This document shows positions 46,805 through 55,043 of a stretch of DNA of 64,000 nt, piece by piece. A model generated the notes under the pieces. The model worked only from the letters and a program-made list of their open reading frames with translations. It had not been told where the DNA came from and ran no database searches. Source of the stretch: Larkinella humicola. Its GTDB lineage: Bacteria > Bacteroidota > Bacteroidia > Cytophagales > Spirosomataceae. Position numbers and translations under genes: made by a program. Each line of letters begins with the position of its first letter. The first letter of the stretch is position 1. The stretch is from positions 1-64,000 of the forward strand of contig NZ_VTWS01000007.1 in the NCBI RefSeq assembly GCF_008727875.1, written 5' to 3'.

Positions 46805-48385
46805 ATGTCCTCTCTTCAAACCAGTCTATTTTTTTTCATCGTCTTCGGGGTAGCCTCTTTCTCTTTCGTAGAAATAGACGCCCCCCAGGCCCGTCTTCAT
46901 AGTAGAACTGCGGATGGAAACGATTCCATTTCTGTCGGGAAGCAACTGGCCATGCGCCATTGCGGGAGTTGCCACCTCGTTCCGGAACCGGCGTTGCTGG
47001 ACAAGAAGACCTGGGTAGCGGGGGTGCTTCCCAACATGGCCATGCGGCTTGGCATCAAATTACCCGGTCAGGATACGCTAAAACCGCTCTCGCCCGAGGA
47101 GGAAAAAGCCGTTGGCAGGCTGAACATTTACCCCGAAACCGCCCTGCTTTCGGCAGACGAATGGGCGGAAATTGTGCGGTATTACGAACATCTCGCACCC
47201 GCCGAACCGTTGCCGCAAAAACCCTATCAGCCCCTGACCAATCAACTTCCGCTGTTCAAAGCGCGGGAAATTGCACTCGGCGATAAACCGGTTCCGCAAA
47301 CGACCTTGCTGAAATATGACAAATTTACCAGCCAACTTTACGTAGGCGATGCCCAGAACGCCTTGTATGTGCTCGGCAACCCGCTGCAAGCTGGTGATGC
47401 GTTCCTGAACGATACCTGGTGGATCGATACCGCCCCGACGGATATTGACTTTCCTAAAAATGCCGCTCCCCGCCTGCTCACCATTGGGATTTTCAGCCCG
47501 TCGGACCAGCACCTTGGACGACTCATGACGCTGGAACGGGCGGCCAAACCCGGCACCTCTCCCATCAATATCCGGGACCTGCCCCGGCCGGTGCAGTTTG
47601 CAACCGGCGACCTGAATGCCGACGGCAAAGAGGATGTGATCATCTGCGGTTTTGGCAATAATGCGGGCAAGCTATTCTGGTACGACGGTTTCGAGCCGAC
47701 CAAAGAACACGTTTTGAAAGCCTTGCCCGGTGCCCGAAAAGTGGAGATTGCGGATTTTAACCGCGATAAAAAGCCCGACATCATGGTTGTGATGGCCCAG
47801 GCGCGGGAAGAAGTCGTTATTTTTTACAACCAGGGCAACGGGCGGTTCAAGGAAAAAACCGTGCTGCAGTTTTCGCCCCTGTTCGGTGCCAGCTATTTTG
47901 AACTGGCTGATTTTAACCAGGATGGTTTTCAGGATATTCTGCTGACCAATGGCGACAACTGGGATTACTCGTCCGTCAACAAAAATTACCACGGCGTGCG
48001 GATTTATCTGAACGATCGGAAAGACAACTTCAAAGAAGCCTGGTTTTATCCGCTCTACGGAGCCAGTAAAGCCATCGCCCGGGATTTTGACCAGGACGGC
48101 GACCTCGACATTGCGGCCACGTCGTTCTATTCCAATCTGGCCCAGCCCGAGCAGGGCTTTGTGTATTTGTCCAACGAAGGCCGACTGAACTTCAAACCGT
48201 TTACCACGACGGAAGGTGCTCACGGAAAATGGCTCACCATGGAAGCCGCCGATTTCGACAAAGACGGTGATGTTGATCTCGTGTTAGGCTCGTATTTCCA
48301 CACGGTTGGCGAAATGACCCAGTTGATTTTTAAGGGTATTCTATCGTTTCCGCAACTGCTGGTGCTGGAAAACCGGAAGAGATAA
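46805..48385 (+). CDS. VCBS/FG-GAP protein with cytochrome-c haem motif
   Basis: 526 residues from ATG 46805, giving a signal peptide; a frame from 46730 starts 75 bases earlier without good support. A CxxCH haem-binding motif (MRHCGSCHLVPEP near residue 55) lies in a short cytochrome-like domain (to about 140), followed by VCBS blades with DLNADGKEDVIICGFG, DFNQDGFQDILL and DFDQDGDLDIA. The combination suggests a periplasmic electron-transfer or sensing protein. It stands alone on the plus strand, divergent from SusC copy 2. Function unknown. Confidence 0.85.
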   Translation: MSSLQTSLFFFIVFGVASFSFVEIDAPQARLHSRTADGNDSISVGKQLAMRHCGSCHLVPEPALLDKKTWVAGVLPNMAMRLGIKLPGQDTLKPLSPEEEKAVGRLNIYPETALLSADEWAEIVRYYEHLAPAEPLPQKPYQPLTNQLPLFKAREIALGDKPVPQTTLLKYDKFTSQLYVGDAQNALYVLGNPLQAGDAFLNDTWWIDTAPTDIDFPKNAAPRLLTIGIFSPSDQHLGRLMTLERAAKPGTSPINIRDLPRPVQFATGDLNADGKEDVIICGFGNNAGKLFWYDGFEPTKEHVLKALPGARKVEIADFNRDKKPDIMVVMAQAREEVVIFYNQGNGRFKEKTVLQFSPLFGASYFELADFNQDGFQDILLTNGDNWDYSSVNKNYHGVRIYLNDRKDNFKEAWFYPLYGASKAIARDFDQDGDLDIAATSFYSNLAQPEQGFVYLSNEGRLNFKPFTTTEGAHGKWLTMEAADFDKDGDVDLVLGSYFHTVGEMTQLIFKGILSFPQLLVLENRKR

Positions 48386-48456
48386 AAACATCAGGCTTCC
48401 GCCTTTTGCCCCGTTCCCTAATTGCTTTAACCACCGGATTACGAGTTTGACTTATC

Positions 48457-48572
48457 AGCCCACTGCTTTAGCTGTGGGTATAACGAAAAGTATCCCTGCC
48501 AACCGAACCGTTTTAACGGTTTCGTAATGATTCGGTCTCATGATAATGTACCCACAGCTAAAGCAGTGGGCT
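48457..48572. repeat. REPIN/BIME-like inverted pair of hairpins
   Basis: 24-bp perfect inverted repeats (48457-48480 and 48549-48572), each itself an imperfect hairpin (CCCACTGC/GCTGTGGG around TTTA). The 68-base spacer holds a further palindrome AACCGTT-TT-AACGGTT (48506-48521). This is the structure of a mobile palindromic element dependent on a Y1 transposase in trans, but no transposase is in the window. Confidence 0.75.
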
Positions 48573-48648
48573 AATAAACATCTTCTCCGGCGGTTATTAA
48601 ATTTAAATCAATTAACGGATGTAGGGGCAAACGGCGGAAGCACTATCA

Positions 48649-48686
48649 ACAGAAAGAGGCAGACCAAACGGTTTGCCTCTTTCTGT
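48649..48686 (-). terminator. Hairpin terminator after SusD copy 3
   Basis: 13-bp perfect arms ACAGAAAGAGGCA and TGCCTCTTTCTGT with a 12-base loop, about 40 bases after the SusD stop (48728). Confidence 0.75.
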
Positions 48687-48727
48687 AATTATCAGTCAAA
48701 ATTACTGATTTATTTTCAAGCCGAGCT

Positions 48728-50326
48728 TTACTTCACATCCCAGAAAAGCTTGGTTTTCAAATTATCCGCTGCTTTTACGGCCGAGTAGTTCACCGCATTG
48801 TAAGTAATTTCATTGCCCGGAATCGTCCATTTCACCGGCGGCAGCGTCTGGTTGTTGGCGTTGTCAACCTGGAAGCTCAGAACCGGCAGGTCTAACCGAC
48901 GCAGATCGGCCCAGTTTTCGTAAGGCTGAACTACGTTGTAGTGCAACCATTTCTGGGTAGCAATCAGGCTCAGTTTCTGGGCGTTGGTCGTTGCTTTCGC
49001 CCAGCTTACGCCGTCACCTGCAATGTAGGCGGCAACCGAAGCAGGCGTTGCCGCCGTCGGAATGGTTGAACCCGTGATCCCGGTGGCGTTGGTCAACGAC
49101 AGAATCTTGTTGTAGAATTCCACCGACTGCGTAATCGCCGTTTCGTATGCGGTTTTGGCTGATGCATCATTGTTCGTCCGCAGGTAATATTCTGCCTTGA
49201 TCAGGTTCATCTGCGCAGCGTTGATGATCACACCGGGGAAAAACTGGTTGTGGCTTGTGGTATACCGGTTGTAAATCGCCAGTTGGCCAGCATTGTATTG
49301 AGCCGTTTGAACGGCTTCGGTCGCCAGGGGATCGATGCCAATAAACTTCCCGGCTGCATTCAGACCCGGTTCAAACAGGATGGGCAAACGCGGGTCTTTG
49401 TTGGTGTTCATGTGGTCGATCATTGCCTTGCCCGCGGTGTTTCCGTACCAGCCGTCTGATGCCAAACCGCCCTGAAACCCTTTTGAGTTGATGTCGGTGT
49501 TGATGTCGAAAACGTTGATCTGGATGTTCTGCGCGTTGGTTTCCACAATTGGATAGGTGGTTGCGTTGCCCAGAATCTCCGCGATCTCGGTGTTGGAGCG
49601 CGTTTTCATGCTTTCCACATCCGATACGCGGTTCAGCAGCCGCAGCCGCAGCGAGTTGGCATAGCGTTTCCAGGCCGCAATGTCACCTTTGTTAATAAAG
49701 TCCTGCGTCTGAAACGATTTCTGATACCCGGCATTCAGCGTGATGCCGTTCAACTCGGTGGCAATGCGTTTCAGGTCATCCAGCAGAAAAGCGTAAATCC
49801 CTTCTGCCGTATCGAATTTCGCCAGCGAAGACGCGTATTCACCACCATTCGTACTCAGCATCCCGGCTTCCGAGAACGGGATTGCCCCGTGTACATCCAC
49901 CAGCCGCTGCGTCTGATCATAGACGTAGATCGCAGCCGCCAGCATGAAAATTTTCCGGTCGGCCTGCTGATCGGCGGGTCTGGAAGCGTAGATTTTCTGC
50001 AATTCGCGGTACTGCGCGAGCATGTTATAGTAGTTATACCACACGTTTTCGACCCCTGCCGAACCCGGAACGTAAAGACCGGACTGGTTCAGCCGACCAA
50101 TCGCCTGGGTATACGGATTCAGCGAAAGCCGCAGGGTTGTAAAATAGTGCGTATAGCCCGGCAGAACATACTCCCGGTTGGCGTACAGCACGCCGGTAAA
50201 TTGTTTTTCAACGGTCGACTCGGCAATTTTGGCCGGATCGGGGTAGGCTTCGGCAAACTCGGATTCCTTACAGGATACGGTTCCCAGTAAAAGCCCGGCT
50301 AAAGCAACTATGGCTATTTTTTTCAT
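48728..50326 (-). CDS. SusD/RagB-like lipoprotein, copy 3
   Basis: 532 residues from ATG 50326; a frame extending to 50497 would overlap SusC and is not used. Lipobox cysteine at residue 19 (LGTVSC) followed by KESEFAEAYPDP. SusD-like architecture (RLVDVHGAIPFSEAGM near 145, AAWKRYANSLRLRLLNRV near 220) but more diverged than copies 1 and 2. The start lies 20 bases after the SusC stop. Confidence 0.93.
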   Translation of the reverse strand: MKKIAIVALAGLLLGTVSCKESEFAEAYPDPAKIAESTVEKQFTGVLYANREYVLPGYTHYFTTLRLSLNPYTQAIGRLNQSGLYVPGSAGVENVWYNYYNMLAQYRELQKIYASRPADQQADRKIFMLAAAIYVYDQTQRLVDVHGAIPFSEAGMLSTNGGEYASSLAKFDTAEGIYAFLLDDLKRIATELNGITLNAGYQKSFQTQDFINKGDIAAWKRYANSLRLRLLNRVSDVESMKTRSNTEIAEILGNATTYPIVETNAQNIQINVFDINTDINSKGFQGGLASDGWYGNTAGKAMIDHMNTNKDPRLPILFEPGLNAAGKFIGIDPLATEAVQTAQYNAGQLAIYNRYTTSHNQFFPGVIINAAQMNLIKAEYYLRTNNDASAKTAYETAITQSVEFYNKILSLTNATGITGSTIPTAATPASVAAYIAGDGVSWAKATTNAQKLSLIATQKWLHYNVVQPYENWADLRRLDLPVLSFQVDNANNQTLPPVKWTIPGNEITYNAVNYSAVKAADNLKTKLFWDVK

Positions 50327-50345
50327 TTTGAGAATTTCGTTAAGA

Positions 50346-53300
50346 TTAGAAACTGGCGCGAAGCATGACCCCCATGGTCCGGAACGATGGGTTATTCCCG
50401 GCGTTGTTGATGTTATCATACCATCTCGTACTGGAATTGGTCTGTTCAGCATCCAGGTCTTTGATGGTCCGGTAGAAGAAGAACAGGTTGCGGCCAAACA
50501 CCGACAGCGTCAGGTTCTGGGTTCCGATTCGGCGGGTAATGTTGGCCGGAATCCGGTAGCCCAGGGAGATTTCCCGCATTTTGATGTAGGAATTTTCCTT
50601 GACAAACAGTTCGTACCGGGCATTGCCGTATTGCGGGCCACCCCAGTTGTAGGTTGCATTGTAATAGGTCGCCTGCGAAACCACGTTGGTGTTGGCTTCC
50701 CCGTTGGCCAGTACGCCCTGCATCAGCATCCCATCGTTGTAAACGACTTCGCCTTTGGGGCCGGCAGCGGCTGTAGTCTGCACCCCTTTGCCGTTGGCGT
50801 CTTTGTAGTAGCTCAGTCCACCGCGTTCCTTATCCATGGCAGTCAGGCTTTCTTCGGTCAAACCGCGTGAGGTCAACCAGTTGATCCCCGTCGGCATGAT
50901 GTGACCGCCAAACCGGAAATCAGCCACCAGATCCAGGTTAAATCCTTTGTAGTTCAGGCTATTGATCAAACCACCCGTCAGTTTCGGCATGGCGTTTCCG
51001 ACCTTGATCCAGTTGGCACCATCCAGTTGGTACAGACCATTCGGACCGACAATACCCTGTCCGTTCGCATTTTTCAGGATTCCGTGGGCATAAATATCCC
51101 CCATCGGTTGGCCGACCACCGACCGCAACTGGGCCGCATTGCCATCGTAATCCGCATGGATCAGTTCCGTCGAGTTGTTGGCCAGTTTTTCAACTTTGTT
51201 GCTGTTCTTCGCCAGGTTCAGCGTGATGTCCCAGTTGAAAGCATTGTAGCCTAACCCTTTGATCGGCGTCGCGTTCAGGGCCAGTTCCAGCCCCTGGTTC
51301 CGCAGCGTACCGATGTTGGCGAGCACCGAACGGGCACCCGAGCTGGCGGCAATCGTCAACGGCAGAATCTGATCGACGATCTGGGCGTTGTAATACGACA
51401 GGTCAAATCCGATCCGGTCTTTCAGGAAGCGGGCTTCCAGACCAAATTCAAATTCACGCTTCTGTTCGGGACGGATTTTGTCGTTTCCGTAGGAACTGTT
51501 GATCGTCGTGTAAAGAACGGAGCTTCCGCCGGTTTGCTGGAGGCTCAGGTTCCCCTGGCTGTAGGCATTGTTGGCGCTGTAAATCTGCGGGTAGTTCCCC
51601 ACAATCCCGAACGACGCCCGCAGTTTCCCGTAGCTAACCACCGTAGGCAACTTCAGAAAGTCACTAAACACCAAACCGGAGTTAACAGAAGGATAGGTAA
51701 ACGCGTTGTTGCCGGTGATCAGCGTAGAAGTCCGGTCCCGGCGGATGGTTCCTTCCACAAAGAAGAAGCCTTTGTAATCAAAATTCAGCGTTCCCAGATA
51801 GGCATCCCGAACATAGCGGTCGCGGGTGTTGCTGCCGTTGGGGGTGTTCACCGAGGCCGAAACATCGAAGAAATTTTCCGTGCTCAACCCACCGTTGGTC
51901 GAACGGCTGATAAAGGTATTCAACTGCTTGTTGGCCGTATATCCCGCCATGGCCGTCAGGTTCATATCCTGATTCAACTTTTGGGTATAGGTCAGCAGCA
52001 GGTCTCCGTAGACGTTGTTGTATAAGTTGTTGGTCATGGAAAACGATCCCGAATACCCAAAGGCCAGCGGAACGGAGCTGCGTTGTTTGTCTTCCAGCCG
52101 TTCCGACGTAATGTCGGTTCCGATCCGGCCCCGCAATTTCAGGTTGTCCAGAATGTCGTAGTGCTGCGTCACGGCCGCGATCACGCGGTTGCTATATTCA
52201 TCGTAGGTGTTGGCACGGGTGCTCCACACGTAATCCCCGATATCCGATTTGAAACCGTTCCGGATGATGTTCTCACTCGGCGTCAGACTCTGGTTGGTTC
52301 CGGTTACGAATTTGTAGCCCTGGCTGGTTTGGTATTTATTGAAATACCAGTCGGCGGATTCAAAGCGGTTCATCATACCCGTAAAGTTGTTGATCATACG
52401 ATCCACTTTATAGGGGCGGTTGTGCGTATACTGGTTGACATAATTCACCATCAAATCTGTCCGGAGCTTTTTGTTGAGGCTAAAGCTCGTGTTCAGGTTC
52501 ATGATGTTCTTACTGTTCTTCGCGTTGTAGCTGATCATGCCGTTGTCCTGACGGGTGTAGGAAAACCGCAGGTTGGAATTGTCCGTTGCCTTGGAAATCG
52601 ACAGGTTGATGTTGGAACTGTTGGCGTTCTGGAACAAGTCCGCGTAGCTGTTTTTGGAAGGCGAATACGGCCGGATCACACCGTCGAACGCCATCACCGG
52701 CTGTCCGTCAAACTTGGGTCCGAAATTGACCGTGGCATTCAGCAGACCCCGCGTGTCACCCACGCCATCTCCGTTGGTATCGTAGGAGATAAAACCGTTG
52801 GCATCCTGGCCGCCGTTTGCGTAGTTCAGCATGTAGCCCGGCCCCCGAACATCCTGATACCGGGGCAGATAAGCAATTTTGTCGACGCTATAACTGGCGT
52901 TAAAATCAACGCCTAATCCTTTTTTCCCTTTTCCGGTTTTAGTCGTCACCAACACCACCCCGTTCACGGCTTCCGAACCGTAGAGGGCAGCCGCCGAAGC
53001 GCCTTTCAAAATCGAGATGTTTTCAATATCCGCCGGGTTCAAATCCAGCAGACCGTTCCCCCGAATCCGTTGGTCTCCCCAATAATCCGTGTTCCGTACT
53101 TCGCCGTTCCGAATGGGAATACCGTCCATCACGATCAAAGGCTGGGTATTGCCGGTAATGGAAGCAAACCCGCGAACGCTGATGCTGACCGCACTGGTGG
53201 CACCACCCGGTGTTGCGTTGATGACCACACCCGGCGCTTTTCCGTACAGAGCAGTGGCAAAGTTCGGAGAAGCGGCTTTGACCAGCGCGTCGTTCTTGAC

Positions 53301-53669
53301 CACCGTCGTCGCATACCCCAGCGCCCGTTGTTCTTTCGTAACCCCCAAAGCGGTCACGACCACTTCATTGATCATGGTCGCGTCTTCGGTCAGTGCAAGG
53401 TCAACCACCGACCGGTTGGCAATGGCGACTTCCTGCGTTTTGTAACCGATGAAGGAGAAAACCAGCGTTCCGTTTTTACTGGCGGAAAGACTATACTGGC
53501 CACTGGCATCCGTCGTAGTCCCTTGAGAAGTGCCTTTCACCACAATGGAAACGCCCGGCAAAGGCTGGCCATCGGTGCTTGCCGTAACCTTCCCCGTAAT
53601 CGTCTGGGCGAAGACGGGTGAACTTACCATCAAAAGCATGACGATAAGCCTAAGTAGATTTTTTGACAT
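50346..53669 (-). CDS. SusC/RagA-like TonB-dependent transporter, copy 3
   Basis: 1107 residues with signal peptide ending VFAQ at residue 22. Regulatory-like domain TGKVTASTDGQPLPGVSIVVKG near 25-100, plug with INEVVVTALGVTKEQRALGYATT and GVVLVTTKTGKG near 240, then barrel. No STN domain. The adjacent genes are SusD copy 3 and, beyond a repeat-rich gap, an SDR and a UxaA-type dehydratase; no glycosidase is near. Confidence 0.97.
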   Translation of the reverse strand: MSKNLLRLIVMLLMVSSPVFAQTITGKVTASTDGQPLPGVSIVVKGTSQGTTTDASGQYSLSASKNGTLVFSFIGYKTQEVAIANRSVVDLALTEDATMINEVVVTALGVTKEQRALGYATTVVKNDALVKAASPNFATALYGKAPGVVINATPGGATSAVSISVRGFASITGNTQPLIVMDGIPIRNGEVRNTDYWGDQRIRGNGLLDLNPADIENISILKGASAAALYGSEAVNGVVLVTTKTGKGKKGLGVDFNASYSVDKIAYLPRYQDVRGPGYMLNYANGGQDANGFISYDTNGDGVGDTRGLLNATVNFGPKFDGQPVMAFDGVIRPYSPSKNSYADLFQNANSSNINLSISKATDNSNLRFSYTRQDNGMISYNAKNSKNIMNLNTSFSLNKKLRTDLMVNYVNQYTHNRPYKVDRMINNFTGMMNRFESADWYFNKYQTSQGYKFVTGTNQSLTPSENIIRNGFKSDIGDYVWSTRANTYDEYSNRVIAAVTQHYDILDNLKLRGRIGTDITSERLEDKQRSSVPLAFGYSGSFSMTNNLYNNVYGDLLLTYTQKLNQDMNLTAMAGYTANKQLNTFISRSTNGGLSTENFFDVSASVNTPNGSNTRDRYVRDAYLGTLNFDYKGFFFVEGTIRRDRTSTLITGNNAFTYPSVNSGLVFSDFLKLPTVVSYGKLRASFGIVGNYPQIYSANNAYSQGNLSLQQTGGSSVLYTTINSSYGNDKIRPEQKREFEFGLEARFLKDRIGFDLSYYNAQIVDQILPLTIAASSGARSVLANIGTLRNQGLELALNATPIKGLGYNAFNWDITLNLAKNSNKVEKLANNSTELIHADYDGNAAQLRSVVGQPMGDIYAHGILKNANGQGIVGPNGLYQLDGANWIKVGNAMPKLTGGLINSLNYKGFNLDLVADFRFGGHIMPTGINWLTSRGLTEESLTAMDKERGGLSYYKDANGKGVQTTAAAGPKGEVVYNDGMLMQGVLANGEANTNVVSQATYYNATYNWGGPQYGNARYELFVKENSYIKMREISLGYRIPANITRRIGTQNLTLSVFGRNLFFFYRTIKDLDAEQTNSSTRWYDNINNAGNNPSFRTMGVMLRASF

Positions 53670-54172
53670 AAAGGAGATGTAGTAAGATGGAAATAGAAGA
53701 AATTTAATACAAGATTAATAATTTTTTTAAATATAAAAGCCCGTTATATTAAAAAAAATTATTAAGTCTTTGCGGTATTGGTTTTGCCTGATCCGACAAC
53801 CAGGTGCTATCGGGCTGATTGTGTTGAAATTGATACGACAACCAATAAAAATAAAGCAAAAAGATGAGTCTGACAAATTATCGCACTTTCGCTTTTGCCC
53901 CGTTCCCCTGAAGGGGACTTTTAGCATTTAGAGGAGTGCGTCCAAGTCCTCTAAATGCTAAAAGTCCCCTTCAGGGGAACGGGGCAAAAGCGAAAGTGTA
54001 AAAGAATTACCAGACATAATTTCTATAATCAGACAATTCATATGAAGACCAAAAGCCAGGGCGAGGTAGAAAGGAAATCACCAGCTACCACCGGCAATCC
54101 CGTTCTTTCTACCTCACCCCGGCTCCCCTGTCTTTCCTCTCGTATCTATATACTCAACTCTTTACGCTCCCC
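53670..54172. other. Repeat-rich intergenic region
   Basis: Contains the upstream region of SusC copy 3 (a one-mismatch -7 TAATCTTG at 53710-53717 beside an A/T tract), the 52-bp inverted repeat (53884-53998) and an 11-bp stem GAGGTAGAAAG/CTTTCTACCTC (54063-54125) near the 3' end of the SDR gene. No gene supported; open frames that begin MLKVPF are coded by the inverted-repeat arms. Confidence 0.75.
53884..53998. repeat. 52-bp perfect inverted repeat with 11-base loop
   Basis: Left arm 53884-53935 and right arm 53947-53998 are exact reverse complements, loop 53936-53946. Part of the arm (CTTTTGCCCCGTTCCC) also occurs at 48403-48418. No transposase is adjacent. May be a MITE or other mobile palindromic repeat, and RNA from either strand would form a long stable hairpin. 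Confidence 0.93.
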
Positions 54173-54946
54173 TCAATTATTCAACCGAACAAAACCGCCG
54201 TCGATGGGATAATCGCAACCGGTATTGAAACCGGCTTCGTCCGAGCAGAGGTACAAGGCCAGCGCGGCAATTTCCACCGGTTTCGCCATCCGGCCAATGG
54301 GCTGAGTAGCCGCCAGTTTGGCAAACATCTCCGCTTCCTGTCCGGGGTAGGTCCGGGCAATAAAACCGTCGACAAACGGCGTATGAACGCGGGCGGGTGA
54401 TATGCAGTTGCAGCGAATGTTGTGTTTCAGGTAATCCTTGGCCACCGACAGGGTCATCGAAACCACCGCGCCCTTGGTCATCGAATAGGCAAACCGATCC
54501 GGAATACCGACCGTAGCAGCAATCGACGCCATGTTTAACACGACGCCCCCGCCATTGGCTTTGAGGTGTGGAATGGTGGCATACAGGCAGTTGTAAGCCC
54601 CTTTGACATTAACCGTAAACACCCGGTCAAAATCGGCCTCTGTCGTCGTTTCAACGGTACCGATGTGCGAAATACCGGCGTTGTTAACCAGAATGTTGAT
54701 GGCTCCACCAGCGGCAATCCGGTTAATCACCTCAACAACCTGCGCCTGATTCGACACATCGACGGCATGCGCGTGCGCCCGCCCTCCATTGGCATTGATC
54801 TCCTCGGCCACCTGGCGGGCCAGGTCCGCATTCAACTCCAGAATATGAACCAGGGCACCCGCCTGCGCGAAGGTCTGCGAAATCGCCAGCCCAATTCCAC
54901 TGGCTCCACCCGTGATGATGGCAACTTTATCCTTTAGACTAAACAT
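54173..54946 (-). CDS. Short-chain dehydrogenase/reductase, possible 2-keto-3-deoxy-L-fuconate dehydrogenase
   Basis: 257 residues. NAD-binding TGGASGIGLA near residue 13, NNAGISHIG near 87, catalytic Ser (MASIAAT) and full YxxxK (YSMTKGA), so a complete active site, unlike the SDR in the fucose operon. The closing CDYPIDGGFVRLN is typical of sugar-acid SDRs. The fucose operon lacks a 2-keto-3-deoxyfuconate dehydrogenase, and a UxaA dehydratase lies 97 bases upstream, so this role is inferred. Other sugar acids are possible. Confidence 0.78.
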   Translation of the reverse strand: MFSLKDKVAIITGGASGIGLAISQTFAQAGALVHILELNADLARQVAEEINANGGRAHAHAVDVSNQAQVVEVINRIAAGGAINILVNNAGISHIGTVETTTEADFDRVFTVNVKGAYNCLYATIPHLKANGGGVVLNMASIAATVGIPDRFAYSMTKGAVVSMTLSVAKDYLKHNIRCNCISPARVHTPFVDGFIARTYPGQEAEMFAKLAATQPIGRMAKPVEIAALALYLCSDEAGFNTGCDYPIDGGFVRLNN

Positions 54947-54954
54947 AGTTAATT

Positions 54955-55040
54955 GTGAATGAGTGAATGAGCGAATGAGTGAATGATAAATAGCCGGGTT
55001 CTTGACACACTATTCACTCATTCTATCATTCACTCATTCA
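54955..55040. repeat. GAATGAGY octamer array with inverted copy
   Basis: Plus strand 54957-54986 has GAATGAGT, GAATGAGC, GAATGAGT and GAATGATA. The last 16 bases (54973-54988) have an exact inverted copy at 55024-55039. It sits between the UxaA and SDR genes and matches the octamers inside the UnbV gene at 28861-28901. Confidence 0.85.
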
Positions 55041-55043
55041 AAA

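Larger units (their letters stand above)
48386..48727. other. Intergenic region with inverted repeats
   Basis: Contains a fragment shared with the 52-bp inverted repeat (48403-48418), a REPIN-like pair (48457-48572) and the terminator of SusD copy 3 (48649-48686). No gene supported. Confidence 0.7.

Noticed and set aside
48457-48572. Complete IS200/IS605 element
   Set aside because: No transposase or TnpB frame is present between or near the hairpins.
53727-54212. Two frames starting MLKVPFRGTGQKRK on opposite strands
   Set aside because: They are produced by the two arms of the perfect inverted repeat, not by genes.
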